A stretch of DNA of 64,000 bases from CADBRN01 sp050944685 (GCA_050944685.1 JBMNRP010000003.1:1-64000), one strand, 5' to 3'; counted from the first letter of the stretch, positions 42,366 to 51,830 are shown. The notes: generated by a model from the sequence alone, not told the origin. Numbers and translations: made by a program.

Positions 42366-43856
42366 TCATCCGTTCAGTTTACGGTAAATCGGCTGCATTG
42401 CCTCAAATGTTTTCCGATAGATGCCGTAAAGTGTATCATACCGGTTTTTTTCCGACAGATCCGGCTCAAAAGTTTTCCTTTCTCTGACTGCATTATCCAG
42501 GAGGGTAAAATCCTTCTGCGGATTCAGCCCGATATCAATGCAGGAGGCCAGCCCCAGGGCCCCGGCAAACCGGGGATTCTCCAGCGTTGTAACTGGCGTC
42601 TGCAGTACATCCGCCAGAATCTGCGGGAGGGTTTCATTTTCGAACACCCCGCCGACCGCACGGAGAAAATTCACGTCCCGCGAGGATGTCTGCGCATGGA
42701 TATCCCTCATGAGCCGCATATTGTAACAGAGTCCTTCAAAAAAAGCTCTGGCTATGTCTCCTCTTTTCGTGCTCCGCTTCAGATTCATTAACGTCCCCCG
42801 GACCGTAAGGTCCGAGAGCGGTGCGGACGCGCCGGACAAAAAGGGAAGGAAAATTACATTTTCATGCTTTCCGCTGCTGATTTCCGTCTGAATCTCCCGG
42901 TCAATCAGTCCATACACGTCGGCCCCGGACTGTTTTTCTGCAGAATAGAAATTGTCAGCCAGGAAATCAATGCAGGCACCGCCGGAATCCGTATCGTAAA
43001 AATGGTACTTCAATCCCGGTACGGGAGAAGGCATCCGCCCGGGATGCGGATCATCCTTTGACGTGACGATGGCAAGCCAGGCGCTCGTTCCCATATAAAT
43101 ATGGGAATCCCCCGGACGGATGCATCCCGTTCCCAGGATTGCGGCCGCATGATCCGAAGTTCCTCCGAAGACGGGGGTCCCTGCTTCCAGTCCCATCTGC
43201 GAAGCAGCTTCCTGTGTCAGAACGCCTATTTTCTCCGTGGAAACCGCGATCCGTTCCGGAACAAGACGCCGCGGGAAACCGATCAGGTCGAACATCCTCT
43301 GATCCCAGCATTTGTTTTCAATATCCACCAGACACGTCGCCCTGGCTCCCGTAAATTCATAGGCAAATTCATCGGTCATTTTATGAAAAAGCCAGGAGGA
43401 CAGATCCAGCATATAGGAGGCGTTTTTCACAACCTCCGGTTCATTTTCCTCAAACCACAGAAGCTTTGAAATGACATTCTTTCCGTTAAATTTTTTTTCA
43501 CCAAGCAGCGAATTGATCTTATCCGCCTGCTCCCCGGCTCTTCCGTCCGTCCACATGACGCAGTCCGTCAAAGCCCTTCCGGATTCATCCGCAAAGATGA
43601 CAGAGGTGGCCGTCTGGGCCATCGCCAGCCCCGATACCGAAGAAGCGGGAACTCCCGTCTTCCCGAGCACCGCTCCCGACGCCCGGATCATCGCCTGCCA
43701 CTGTTCCTCCGGCTTCTGTGTCGCCCATCCGTTTCGGGGAAAGTATGTCCGGTAAGCCTCATTGTGCGAGCCGAGAAGGCGGTAATTTCCGTCAAACAGG
43801 GCCGCTTTTACGCTTCCCGAACCGAAATCAAAGGTGAGATAAAATTCCTTAGCCAT
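42366..43856 (-). CDS. FGGY-family carbohydrate kinase (xylulokinase-like)
   Basis: A 496-residue sugar kinase of the FGGY family. The N-terminal phosphate loop is TFDFGSGSVKAALFD, the second is HIYMGTSAWLAIVTS, and LRAVGGVFENETLPQILADVLQTPV is the adenosine-side block. The length fits xylulokinases and related kinases, but no residue pattern fixes the substrate. It would phosphorylate the sugar or polyol before aldol cleavage by the enzyme encoded two genes upstream. Last gene of its operon, followed by a strong terminator. ATG 43856 is chosen over 43886, which would overlap the preceding gene. Confidence 0.88.
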   Translation of the reverse strand: MAKEFYLTFDFGSGSVKAALFDGNYRLLGSHNEAYRTYFPRNGWATQKPEEQWQAMIRASGAVLGKTGVPASSVSGLAMAQTATSVIFADESGRALTDCVMWTDGRAGEQADKINSLLGEKKFNGKNVISKLLWFEENEPEVVKNASYMLDLSSWLFHKMTDEFAYEFTGARATCLVDIENKCWDQRMFDLIGFPRRLVPERIAVSTEKIGVLTQEAASQMGLEAGTPVFGGTSDHAAAILGTGCIRPGDSHIYMGTSAWLAIVTSKDDPHPGRMPSPVPGLKYHFYDTDSGGACIDFLADNFYSAEKQSGADVYGLIDREIQTEISSGKHENVIFLPFLSGASAPLSDLTVRGTLMNLKRSTKRGDIARAFFEGLCYNMRLMRDIHAQTSSRDVNFLRAVGGVFENETLPQILADVLQTPVTTLENPRFAGALGLASCIDIGLNPQKDFTLLDNAVRERKTFEPDLSEKNRYDTLYGIYRKTFEAMQPIYRKLNG

Positions 43857-43882
43857 AATGCACGCCTCTCTCCGGGCAGAAA

Positions 43883-44926
43883 TCATTCCTTATTGACTTC
43901 GATGACGATCTTATTGACTTCTCCTTTTGCCATAGCCCGGACCGAGGGCATGATATTTTCCATCGTCTCAACCCTGGAGACGATCTTTTCGATCGGGATG
44001 ATCCGGTTCTCGATGATCTTGATGGCTCTCGGGAATGTTCCCTTTGTGATGTAGGTTCCCTGAATCTTCAGCTCTTTAAGCGTAATATTGTACTGATTGA
44101 CCGTCGGGGTCTTGATCTGGTTCACACCGAACGCGGCGATCTGTCCTCCCATCTTCGCCATGTCGATCGCAGTTCCGATCTGAGTTCCGTTCGCCTCGGC
44201 GACAATCTCGAAGCCCTCCGGCGCGAAATCCTTCGTCGCCTCTTTCAGATCCTGCTCCAGAGGATTGACGACAAAATCAGCACCACAGTCAAGGGCAGCC
44301 TGCTGTCTCTGCGGCTGAGGCTCGGACACGGTCACCCGGGCTCCCATTTTCTTGTAAAGCATAGTAAACAGGAGACCGATCGGGCCGGCTCCGATAACCA
44401 GCACTTCATCGCCGGGATGCGAACGGACCGTCGTCGTTCCGTTCAGCACGCAGGCGAGCGGTTCTGTCAGCGCCGCGATATAGGGCGGAACCTTCTTATC
44501 GATTACATAGACCATGCGTTCCTCGATGCAAAGATAATCCGCCATCGCACCGTCAATCCGGTCTCCGATATGTTTGAAATGGTGGCAGAGATTGATATGA
44601 CCGGTTCTGCAGGACGGGCACTTTCCGCACCAGATATTCGGATGAACCACAACATGATCGCCCACTTTGCAGTTCGTGACTTCCTCGCCGACCGCCTCGA
44701 CGACGCCGCAGCACTCATGGCCGATCGTCACGCCTTCTACCAGATTGAACGCGGGCGGATTTCTCAGCGCGTTTACATCCGTTCCGCAAAGAGAGACATT
44801 CAGGATCCGTATCAGGACCTCGTCCGCCTTTTTGATCTCGGGCTTGTCTATCATGACCATCTCGGCATTTGGCACATTGTTGTTTGTAAGATAACGATAC
44901 TTCACCGCTCTCATCTGTTCTCTCAT
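43883..44926 (-). CDS. Zinc-dependent alcohol/polyol dehydrogenase
   Basis: A 347-residue medium-chain dehydrogenase. Catalytic zinc ligands are in SLCGTDVNA and TIGHECCGVVE; the structural zinc site is CGKCPSCRTGHINLC; the Rossmann motif is VIGAGPIGLLF. It resembles sorbitol, threonine and galactitol 1-phosphate dehydrogenases. It lies between the aldolase and kinase genes, so it probably oxidises a polyol or its phosphate. GAGGAAAA precedes the first ATG. Confidence 0.9.
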   Translation of the reverse strand: MREQMRAVKYRYLTNNNVPNAEMVMIDKPEIKKADEVLIRILNVSLCGTDVNALRNPPAFNLVEGVTIGHECCGVVEAVGEEVTNCKVGDHVVVHPNIWCGKCPSCRTGHINLCHHFKHIGDRIDGAMADYLCIEERMVYVIDKKVPPYIAALTEPLACVLNGTTTVRSHPGDEVLVIGAGPIGLLFTMLYKKMGARVTVSEPQPQRQQAALDCGADFVVNPLEQDLKEATKDFAPEGFEIVAEANGTQIGTAIDMAKMGGQIAAFGVNQIKTPTVNQYNITLKELKIQGTYITKGTFPRAIKIIENRIIPIEKIVSRVETMENIMPSVRAMAKGEVNKIVIEVNKE

Positions 44927-44985
44927 CGTTTTTCCTCTTTTCTGTAATATTCAGTTACCGCAGTTCCCTGCAGATCATTTCCGCG

Positions 44986-45882
44986 TCAGAAAGGCTCTCT
45001 CTGCAGAGTTCCTTCCGCCTTCAGCTTTTCAACGATCTCCGGATTCTTTCCGGACGTGCCGAACAGGCGGAATTTTTTCCTGGCAACATTTTTCACCTGT
45101 TCTCTGGCATACGCGGAGAGTACTCTCGGCTCCAGCTCCCCTTCGTCAAGTCCTTTTTTCATCGCATGGGACCAGGCGTGCTTCAGCTCGGTTCCGACAT
45201 TGATCTTGCTGATTCCGCACCGGATTGCCTCCTGAATCATGTCGTCCGGAGTTCCGCTGCCTCCGTGAAGAACCAGGGGAACATCCACCGATGAAGCGAT
45301 TTCCCGGATCCGGTCAAAATTGATCACCGGAGGTTTCGTGTAAATGCCGTGCGCCGTTCCGACAGCAGCCGCCAAGGAATCCACACCCGTTTCTTTCACG
45401 AGGCGGACACAGTCCTCCGTCGCGGCGATCTCCTCTTCATCCTCCGCGTTCGCATCGACGCCCACGCGGTAGATGTGACCAACCTCGGCCTCCGTAAAGA
45501 CCTTCACGCTCTTCGCTGCATCCACAACCGACTTTGTCAGTTTGATATTGTCATCCAGCGGAAGCGCGGACCCGTCGATCATGACGGAAGTAAATCCTGC
45601 CCGGATCGCCCGCATGGTCATGTCATAATCCGTGCAGTGGTCCAGATGAATCGCGGAGCTCACATTTGTCTGACGCAAAGCACGGAGCGTCGCGTCAGAA
45701 AATACCTCATAGTGCTGGAACGGAAAATAAGCCATATAGGGCTGGACGATGACCGGTGCGTCTTCCTCCTCCGCCGCGTCCAGAACTGCAAAAAGCACAT
45801 CCAGATTGTAATAATTGAATGACGGAACGGCATAGCCGTTCTCTTTTGCGTCCTGCAGGATAATCTTCGGAGAAACAATCAT
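44986..45882 (-). CDS. Class II ketose-bisphosphate aldolase
   Basis: A 298-residue zinc aldolase of the fructose/tagatose-bisphosphate family. Zinc ligands are in AIHLDHCTDYD and in AVGTAHGIYTKPP and VLHGGSGTPDD; the substrate phosphate loop is GGSGTPDD with KINVGTEL. It cleaves a ketose (bis)phosphate to dihydroxyacetone phosphate and an aldehyde. In this operon the aldehyde could be taken by the aldehyde dehydrogenase. Start preceded by AGAGG. Confidence 0.92.
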   Translation of the reverse strand: MIVSPKIILQDAKENGYAVPSFNYYNLDVLFAVLDAAEEEDAPVIVQPYMAYFPFQHYEVFSDATLRALRQTNVSSAIHLDHCTDYDMTMRAIRAGFTSVMIDGSALPLDDNIKLTKSVVDAAKSVKVFTEAEVGHIYRVGVDANAEDEEEIAATEDCVRLVKETGVDSLAAAVGTAHGIYTKPPVINFDRIREIASSVDVPLVLHGGSGTPDDMIQEAIRCGISKINVGTELKHAWSHAMKKGLDEGELEPRVLSAYAREQVKNVARKKFRLFGTSGKNPEIVEKLKAEGTLQREPF

Positions 45883-45916
45883 TTTGATCTACCTCTTTTC
45901 TGAATTAGTGACAGGA

Positions 45917-47668
45917 TCAGCTGCTTCTGATCAGCTCAACTGTGGTTTTCAGGTTATTGTCCGCCGAAATGCCCATATCAATCAGCATCTGACCGACCTC
46001 CGTCGGTTCCGAATCTCCCGGCAGTATTGTGTTCAGCTTTCCGCCCATGAAAATAACGTATTTCTTTTTTCTTTTTTCCGCCAGCTCCAGAAGCTGCTTC
46101 CCGTATCCGAGCGCCTGCCCGTTGTGAACGCTCACTCCGATATAAGGTGTATTGTCCTCGTCCGCGGCATCCAGCAGATCGATCGGGTCCATGTCAACGC
46201 CGACATTGATCACCGTGGCTCCCATCTCTCGGAGAACACCTTCCACAAGCATCAGGCCGTACGCATGCGCGTCTCCGGATCCGACGATCACCTTTTTCCC
46301 TTCCAGACTTCCCTTGTATCCTTCCGAAACAAGGGAGCTTACAATCTCGTTTTTCTGCTGATTGGTCTGGCGTCCGAGAACGGTCGGATAGAAGGGAATG
46401 ACCTCACTGTTCTGTCCGTCGACCGTGCTGGAATGGAAAGCCGACTCCAGCTTCTGGGGCTGAAATTTCTTCAGCATCAGAAGCATCTCAAGCGGGTCTT
46501 CCGTATCGATCCCCGCTTCGCGGAATCCCTCCATTGCATTCTTGAAATAGATCTTCGCCTCTCTCACAATGACGTCTTTCATCTCGACGATCGGAGTAAA
46601 ATCCACAAGAGGCAGCCACTCATCGGCCTTTTCCTCCACGCGCTTTCCGCACACGAAAATGTTCAGGAGCTCCTGCAGGGTCGGAACCGCGATCTTCTCT
46701 GTGATCGAAACCGGATTGATTCCCAGCGACATGTGGAACTTCTTTTCCGCCAGGATTTCCAGAAGCATCTCCTGCGATGCGAAGCCGTAGTTTCCTTCGA
46801 TATCATGATCCCACTGCATATTTGTGGAGCCATTGATATAGGTCAGAACCGGCTGCTCTTCGGTGCCCATGAGCTCATGCAGGGCGAGCGCCAGAGCGAT
46901 TCTGGAGGGACCCTCGCTGAGAAGTCCGCCGAAGCTGATGACATATCTCGCGTTGCACAGCTTTGTGCAGATATAATGCTCAATCAGCGCATACCCGGCG
47001 TAAGACGCAACGTCCATGAAGTATCCCGGGAAACTGTCGTCCAGATACGTCTCCACACAGAACATATCGTCCCGTTTCGACGCCATGATTCCCAGCGACG
47101 TCACCATCTCGGAATATCTTCTGAGATCATCCTTGAATCCCGGATAATCCCACATAAACTGGCCGAAAGACCCGACGCGGACCGCACCTGCCTTCAGCGC
47201 GTTCACCGTCGTCTCGATCGAATTCGGAACGATGAGATGATGATCGTTCAGGCTGAGATCGATCGGCGCCGCGTTCCGCAGGCGGAGATAATCGTTTACA
47301 TCATTGAGCATGAAGCTCGTTGTCTTCGGTGCGTTCTTTCTGTACTCCTTCGGAAGGGCAATATTCCCGCTCGGAATGTGCAGAAGGGAACCGAGATGAT
47401 AGCCGTTTCTCTCCATGAACTCGTAAATCTTTTTCTGCCCTTCCACCTCTTCATCCAGCGTCGCGAGTCCCATCAGAAGAGTCCAGTAAATTTCGCCGTT
47501 TTTCTGGAGATGCTTTTTATACTCCATATGATTCGCAAATCCCTTGTAATGTGTCAGCGGCGCTTCAAAGGAATTGCCGATCTCGATTCCCTTCTGAACA
47601 AGTTCTTTTCCGTTCTGATGAGGAGCCGGCTTCAGGCTGCGGATATAATCAATTGTTTCCCGCTTCAT
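45917..47668 (-). CDS. Fused cobalamin-binding protein, putative B12-dependent mutase
   Basis: A 583-residue protein. The C-terminal ~125 residues are a B12-binding domain with the base-off/His-on signature D466-A-H468-A-Y-G471 and the later GG in VIFMGGKL. The N-terminal ~440 residues look like a TIM-barrel catalytic domain whose layout recalls glutamate mutase subunit E (SLNDHHLIVPNSIETTVNAL, VISFGGLLSEGPSRIALAL). In glutamate mutase these two parts are separate GlmE and GlmS proteins; here they are one chain. The expected chemistry is a radical carbon-skeleton or group migration using adenosylcobalamin. The neighbours (epimerase, aldolase, dehydrogenases, kinase) indicate a carbohydrate-derived substrate. 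Assignment beyond B12 binding is inference. Confidence 0.75.
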   Translation of the reverse strand: MKRETIDYIRSLKPAPHQNGKELVQKGIEIGNSFEAPLTHYKGFANHMEYKKHLQKNGEIYWTLLMGLATLDEEVEGQKKIYEFMERNGYHLGSLLHIPSGNIALPKEYRKNAPKTTSFMLNDVNDYLRLRNAAPIDLSLNDHHLIVPNSIETTVNALKAGAVRVGSFGQFMWDYPGFKDDLRRYSEMVTSLGIMASKRDDMFCVETYLDDSFPGYFMDVASYAGYALIEHYICTKLCNARYVISFGGLLSEGPSRIALALALHELMGTEEQPVLTYINGSTNMQWDHDIEGNYGFASQEMLLEILAEKKFHMSLGINPVSITEKIAVPTLQELLNIFVCGKRVEEKADEWLPLVDFTPIVEMKDVIVREAKIYFKNAMEGFREAGIDTEDPLEMLLMLKKFQPQKLESAFHSSTVDGQNSEVIPFYPTVLGRQTNQQKNEIVSSLVSEGYKGSLEGKKVIVGSGDAHAYGLMLVEGVLREMGATVINVGVDMDPIDLLDAADEDNTPYIGVSVHNGQALGYGKQLLELAEKRKKKYVIFMGGKLNTILPGDSEPTEVGQMLIDMGISADNNLKTTVELIRSS

Positions 47669-47707
47669 TGATTTTCTCCTCCTCGATCCGATCCGGGGCA
47701 GTGTCTG

Positions 47708-48589
47708 TCAATCCTCAAACAGACCCGTCCCCTTCAGATAAGCGACTTCATTGTGAATACAGTCGATCGCGTTCTGTCTGGTCGTGTGCGGTTCCAGCGT
47801 ACACATGAAATCATATCCGTCCGCAGCCAGTCTTCGAAGCAGTCCGTCGATATTGACAACGCCGTCTTTCGCCTCGCAGTAATAGATCGTTCCCGCGGTA
47901 CGCGTCATGGATGTTCCATACCACTTCGTGTCGGGGCAGTATCCGCCCGGTCTGTATATGCGGCCATTCTTGATATGAACATATGCGATCTCATCCCTCA
48001 GCAGCTCATAGGCATACGGAAACGCCTCGCAGGATGCATGATAGTAATTGGTCGCGTCAAAATTCGTCTTGAAATTCGGAGAATTGAAATCTTTCACGAT
48101 CTCCAGCATGTTCTCCGGAATTCCGCTCGCGTCGCACGCCTCATTTTCCAGCGCCAGCACGACTCCGAGCTCCTCCGCTTTTTTCAGGGCAGCGTCAAAA
48201 TACTCATGAAGCCTTCCGAGCTCCGGAACCGTTCCCGGCTGGATCTTATCCGAGTAGTGGTTGACCACTCTGGCGCCGAAGAAAGCCGCTGCCTCGACAG
48301 CAGCCACCAGCTCGTCGGAAAATGCTTTCGGATCGCTCGTCATCATAGAATCGAGGCCGAGTCCGGAAGAAACAGATCCCACAGTCAGGCCGGCGTTTTC
48401 GATCTGCTTCTTTGCCTTTTTCAGATCCTTATCGGAGAATGCGTAATAATTTACCGCCTCTTTCCCGTTGGATTCCAGATTGCTTCCCCAGAGCTCGAGA
48501 TAGCGGATGCCGAAATCCTTCGCCATGGGAATCAGCACATCCAGTTTCTCGCCCGGAAACGTATTCGTATTTAAGCCAATTTTCATCAT
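47708..48589 (-). CDS. Sugar phosphate isomerase/epimerase (TIM-barrel family)
   Basis: A 293-residue xylose-isomerase-like TIM-barrel protein. Metal ligands are likely in VVLALENEACD (Glu), KTNFDATNYYH (Asp), AYVHIKNGR (His) and FMCTLEPHT (Glu). AAAGGAG lies six bases before the first of two tandem ATG codons. It lies between the aldehyde dehydrogenase and the B12 protein genes, so it may set up the carbonyl for the mutase or interconvert ketoses. Confidence 0.88.
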   Translation of the reverse strand: MMKIGLNTNTFPGEKLDVLIPMAKDFGIRYLELWGSNLESNGKEAVNYYAFSDKDLKKAKKQIENAGLTVGSVSSGLGLDSMMTSDPKAFSDELVAAVEAAAFFGARVVNHYSDKIQPGTVPELGRLHEYFDAALKKAEELGVVLALENEACDASGIPENMLEIVKDFNSPNFKTNFDATNYYHASCEAFPYAYELLRDEIAYVHIKNGRIYRPGGYCPDTKWYGTSMTRTAGTIYYCEAKDGVVNIDGLLRRLAADGYDFMCTLEPHTTRQNAIDCIHNEVAYLKGTGLFED

Positions 48590-48618
48590 AGTTATCTCCT
48601 TTCCGATCCGGAATCAGA

Positions 48619-50066
48619 TCAGCGGGAAATCTTCCCGAAAACCTCTTTCAGTACATAAGATTTTTCCTGTACATATTCCATCAGCGTTCTGGAAGAACCT
48701 TCTCTTCCGATTCCGCTCTTTTTATAGCCTCCAAACGGCATCGCCGCCGTGCGGTAATTTCCGCCGCCGTTGATTACGATTCCGCCCGTCTGCATTTTTT
48801 CCGCGACGCTGATCGCCAGAGCCATATCCGCGGAAAATACCGCTCCGTTCAGGCCGAAGCTGCTGCCGTTCGCGACGTCGACAGCTTCCTCCGGAGTATC
48901 CACCTCAATAATCGGAAAAACCGCGCCGAAAATTTCCATGTCTTTCGCGACAGGCATGTCCGGCGTAACACCGGTCAGCACCGCAGGCGTCATGAACGAC
49001 CCGTTTACCTCGCCCCCGTAAACGAGTTCTGCGCCTGCGTCCACGGTTGCCCGGATCTGTTCTTTCACTTTTGCGGCAGCATCCCTGCTGATCATGCTTC
49101 CGATATCATTTGAGCGGTCCATCGGATCTCCGACCTTCAAACCCCTGAGGGCCCGGATCAGTTTTTCCGTGAACGGCTTCGCCGCTTCCTTCTGGACAAT
49201 ATATCTCTTGCTCGCACAGCAGACCTGACCGGCATTGTTCGTTCTGGACTCCAGCGCATTTGCGACCGCAAGATCGAGATCCGCGTCATTCAGAACAATA
49301 AACGCGTCATTGCCGCCCAGCTCCAGATACGTTCTGGTCAGATTTCCCGCCGTCTGCTGAGCGATACGGATGCCGGTTTCCGTTCCGCCCGTCATCGTAA
49401 GGATCTGAATTCCGGGATGTCCCGAGAAATAATCTCCGATCACAGAGCCGCGTCCCGTCACGACCTGCACTGCCTTCGGAGGCACTCCCGCTTCGCGGAA
49501 GCACTCAATCAGCCGGCAGACAGCCAGCGGGCACTCCGTCGGCGGCTTTACGACTACCGAATTTCCGACCGCGAGAGCCGGAACAATCTTATGCCGCAGA
49601 GTTCAACCGGGAAATTAAACGGGAGAAGGCAGGCGACGACGCCCACCGGCTCAAACCGCGTCACGATCATGTCGCGGTGGTCAGACGTCAGATCCGTCCC
49701 GTTCGGGAGACTGGTTCCGTACAGATGACTTGCCGCATCCGTGTAGCTCTCGATCAGTGCAGCCACCGTGTCAAACTCTTCTTCCGCTTCGGAAATGCGC
49801 TTGCCGTTTTCCATGCAGAGCAGCTTCCCGAGCTCACTTCTTTTTTTCAGAATAATTTCCGCCGTCTTCCGCAGGATACGGTTGCGCTCCATCTGCGTTC
49901 TGGAAGCCCAATCCTTCTGTCCTTCTGCGGCCGCGGCGACCGCCGTGTCGATATCTTCCCGCTTCAGAGCCGGAACACTGTCAACGATTTCACCGGTCAC
50001 CGGATTTTTCACATCGATTTTTTCAGATCCGGTTTCTTTATACGATTCAGCAAATGGAATACGCAT
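48619..50066 (-). pseudogene. Aldehyde dehydrogenase interrupted by a -1 frameshift
   Basis: Two adjacent frames give the two parts of one NAD(P)-dependent aldehyde dehydrogenase of ~480 residues. Codons from 50066 encode the N-terminal part up to NFPVELC, after which the frame is lost and stops at 49554. The second frame resumes at about 49592 and encodes the expected continuation HKIVPALAVGNSVVVKPP and the catalytic part, with ELGGND (Glu) and NAGQVCCASKRY (nucleophile Cys). Loss of a single base near 49592-49597 explains it. All active-site residues survive, so this may be a recent mutation or a sequencing error. AAAGGAG precedes the ATG. Confidence 0.88.
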
Positions 50067-50108
50067 GAATTCCTGCTCCTTTCAAAAAACATTCATTTTT
50101 ATACAGCT

Positions 50109-50163
50109 TGCCGGGCAGAAAACTTCAGGAGAATCCGATCCTCCTTTTGTTTCCGGCCCGGCA
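50109..50163 (-). promoter_or_regulatory. Nested stem-loop between gdhA and the aldehyde dehydrogenase gene
   Basis: TGCCGGGC (50109-50116) pairs with GCCCGGCA (50156-50163) and encloses an AGGAG/CTCCT hairpin. No T-run follows on the minus strand. It could be an attenuating or processing hairpin between the two units; it does not match a known riboswitch. Confidence 0.4.
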
Positions 50164-50266
50164 CTGCGAGGTGTATGTAAGCGACCTCAATGGAATAAGA
50201 AGGTGTTTTGAAAAAATGTATGGAAAACCAGGCACGGATGATTGTCTGCAATACATCCGATGCCGG

Positions 50267-51526
50267 TTACGGCCAGATGCCTCTCAGTTTCTTGGTCTCG
50301 ATCACGCGGCTGACTGCGATGCAGTACGCAGCCTTCCGATAGGAAATATTTTTCTCGGCCGCCAGGTTCCAGACTTCCTCAAAGGCTTTGTCCATGGTGA
50401 TTTTCAGTCTTGCGTTCGTCTCAGACTCATCCCAGTACAGAGACTGCGTGTTCTGAACCCACTCGAGATAGGAAACCACCACACCTCCGGCGTTGCAGAG
50501 AATATCCGGGAGAATCGGAATATTCTTCTTCGCCAGAATCTCATCACCCTCGATCGTCGTCGGGCCGTTTGCTGCCTCAATGACATACTTGCAGTTCAGG
50601 CTGTCCGCCGTCTTTTCATTGATCTGGTTTTCCAGCGCCGCGGGAACCAGAATGGTGCAGTTCAGGGCGAGCAGTTCTTCATTTGTGATGTGGGAGACGC
50701 CTTCCGCCTCGTAATCCTTAAAGAGCTTTCCGGGATTGTCCGCGAGCCATTTCATGATTACCGGAACATCAAATCCGTCCTCTTTGTACAGCCCGCCGGA
50801 AACGTCGCTGAGTGCGATGACCTTAAAGCCTTCCTTAGCGAGAAGTCTCGCCCCCGCACTTCCTACGTTTCCGAATCCCTGTACCGCAACCGTAGCATCC
50901 TGAATCGCGATGCCTTCCTTTTTCATAAGGTTTTTGGCCGTAAACATGACGCCTCGGCCGGTCGCGGTTCTTCTTCCCGGAATACCGTTCAGTTCAAGCG
51001 GCTTGCCGGTGACAACAGCAGGAATGCTGTGTCCGTGAAGCATGCTGTAGGTGTCCATTATCAGAGACATCGTCTCCGGATTGGTCCCGAGGTCCGGTGC
51101 CGGAATATCCATCGACGGCCCGATAATCGGATCAATCATGGTTGTAAATCTTCTCGTAAGTCTGCGAAGTTCTCCGTGAGAAAGCTCATTCGGATTGACA
51201 CGGATTCCGCCCTTTCCACCGCCGTACGGAATATTAACGACCGCACACTTGAAAGTCATCCACGCGGCCAGAGCCTTGACCTCATTTTCATTCACTCCCT
51301 GATGATAGCGGATTCCGCCTTTTGCGGGTCCTCTCAGTGTAGAGTGCTGCACGCGATATCCGTCGAAAACCTTCAGGCTGCCGTCGTCCATACGAACCGG
51401 GATCGAAACCCGAAGCTCTCTTTCCGGATACATCAGCGTGATGTAATCCTCTTCTTTGTAACCCATCGTATCAGCTGCTTCCTTAATCATGGTGACAACA
51501 CTGTCATACGGGTCATACACTTTCAC
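50267..51526 (-). CDS. gdhA: Glutamate dehydrogenase (Glu/Leu/Phe/Val dehydrogenase family)
   Basis: A 419-residue enzyme of the hexameric ~420-residue glutamate dehydrogenase class. The substrate lysines are in RGPAKGGIRYHQ and NIPYGGGKGGI, the catalytic Asp in DIPAPDLGT, and the Rossmann motif is VAVQGFGNVGSAG. It interconverts glutamate with 2-oxoglutarate and ammonia. The start is GTG with GAGGT nine bases upstream. It is 200 bases upstream of the aldehyde dehydrogenase gene in the same direction; operon membership is uncertain. It could feed or drain amino groups for the class III aminotransferase. Confidence 0.9.
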   Translation of the reverse strand: MKVYDPYDSVVTMIKEAADTMGYKEEDYITLMYPERELRVSIPVRMDDGSLKVFDGYRVQHSTLRGPAKGGIRYHQGVNENEVKALAAWMTFKCAVVNIPYGGGKGGIRVNPNELSHGELRRLTRRFTTMIDPIIGPSMDIPAPDLGTNPETMSLIMDTYSMLHGHSIPAVVTGKPLELNGIPGRRTATGRGVMFTAKNLMKKEGIAIQDATVAVQGFGNVGSAGARLLAKEGFKVIALSDVSGGLYKEDGFDVPVIMKWLADNPGKLFKDYEAEGVSHITNEELLALNCTILVPAALENQINEKTADSLNCKYVIEAANGPTTIEGDEILAKKNIPILPDILCNAGGVVVSYLEWVQNTQSLYWDESETNARLKITMDKAFEEVWNLAAEKNISYRKAAYCIAVSRVIETKKLRGIWP

Positions 51527-51588
51527 GGATTGTTACCTCGCTTTCCTTCGAAACACATTATACTTTCGTTTTGTTTTTAACTGAGTTC

Positions 51589-51617
51589 ATATTAGCATTA
51601 AATCTTTTCATTTGCAA
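51589..51617 (-). promoter_or_regulatory. Candidate promoter of gdhA
   Basis: On the minus strand TTGCAA, 17 bp, TAATAT with a TG two bases before the -10 (extended -10). Each hexamer matches four of six. Confidence 0.4.
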
Positions 51618-51801
51618 GTCGTTATTATGTATGAATCGCATTTCGTTTTTTGTCTAAATTATACAATCCGGAACTTCCCCGGTTTTCTTTTTCACTCCCG
51701 GAAAAATCCTAATAATTCAGCCACCGTCCTGGTTTTTTCAATAAGAATGTACAAATTCCGGCCTTCTTTTCCGGCTAAATTATCAAACTTAACGAAACTT
51801 A

Positions 51802-51830
51802 TTGAATTTTCATATGAAAGATATTATAAT
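51802..51830 (+). promoter_or_regulatory. Promoter of the first DeoR gene
   Basis: TTGAAT (51802-51807), 17-bp spacer, perfect TATAAT (51825-51830). The spacer contains the perfect 12-bp palindrome TTTCATATGAAA (51808-51819), a possible autoregulatory operator. Confidence 0.6.

Noticed and set aside
45884..47671. 595-codon plus-strand frame opposite the B12 protein gene
   Set aside because: Shadow frame with Arg/His/Leu-rich composition; the minus-strand protein has clear motifs and a ribosome site.
50067..50266. Possible cobalamin riboswitch ahead of the operon with the B12 protein
   Set aside because: The gap has a nested hairpin, but I could not find a B12-box-like sequence or the expected multi-stem layout in about 200 bases.
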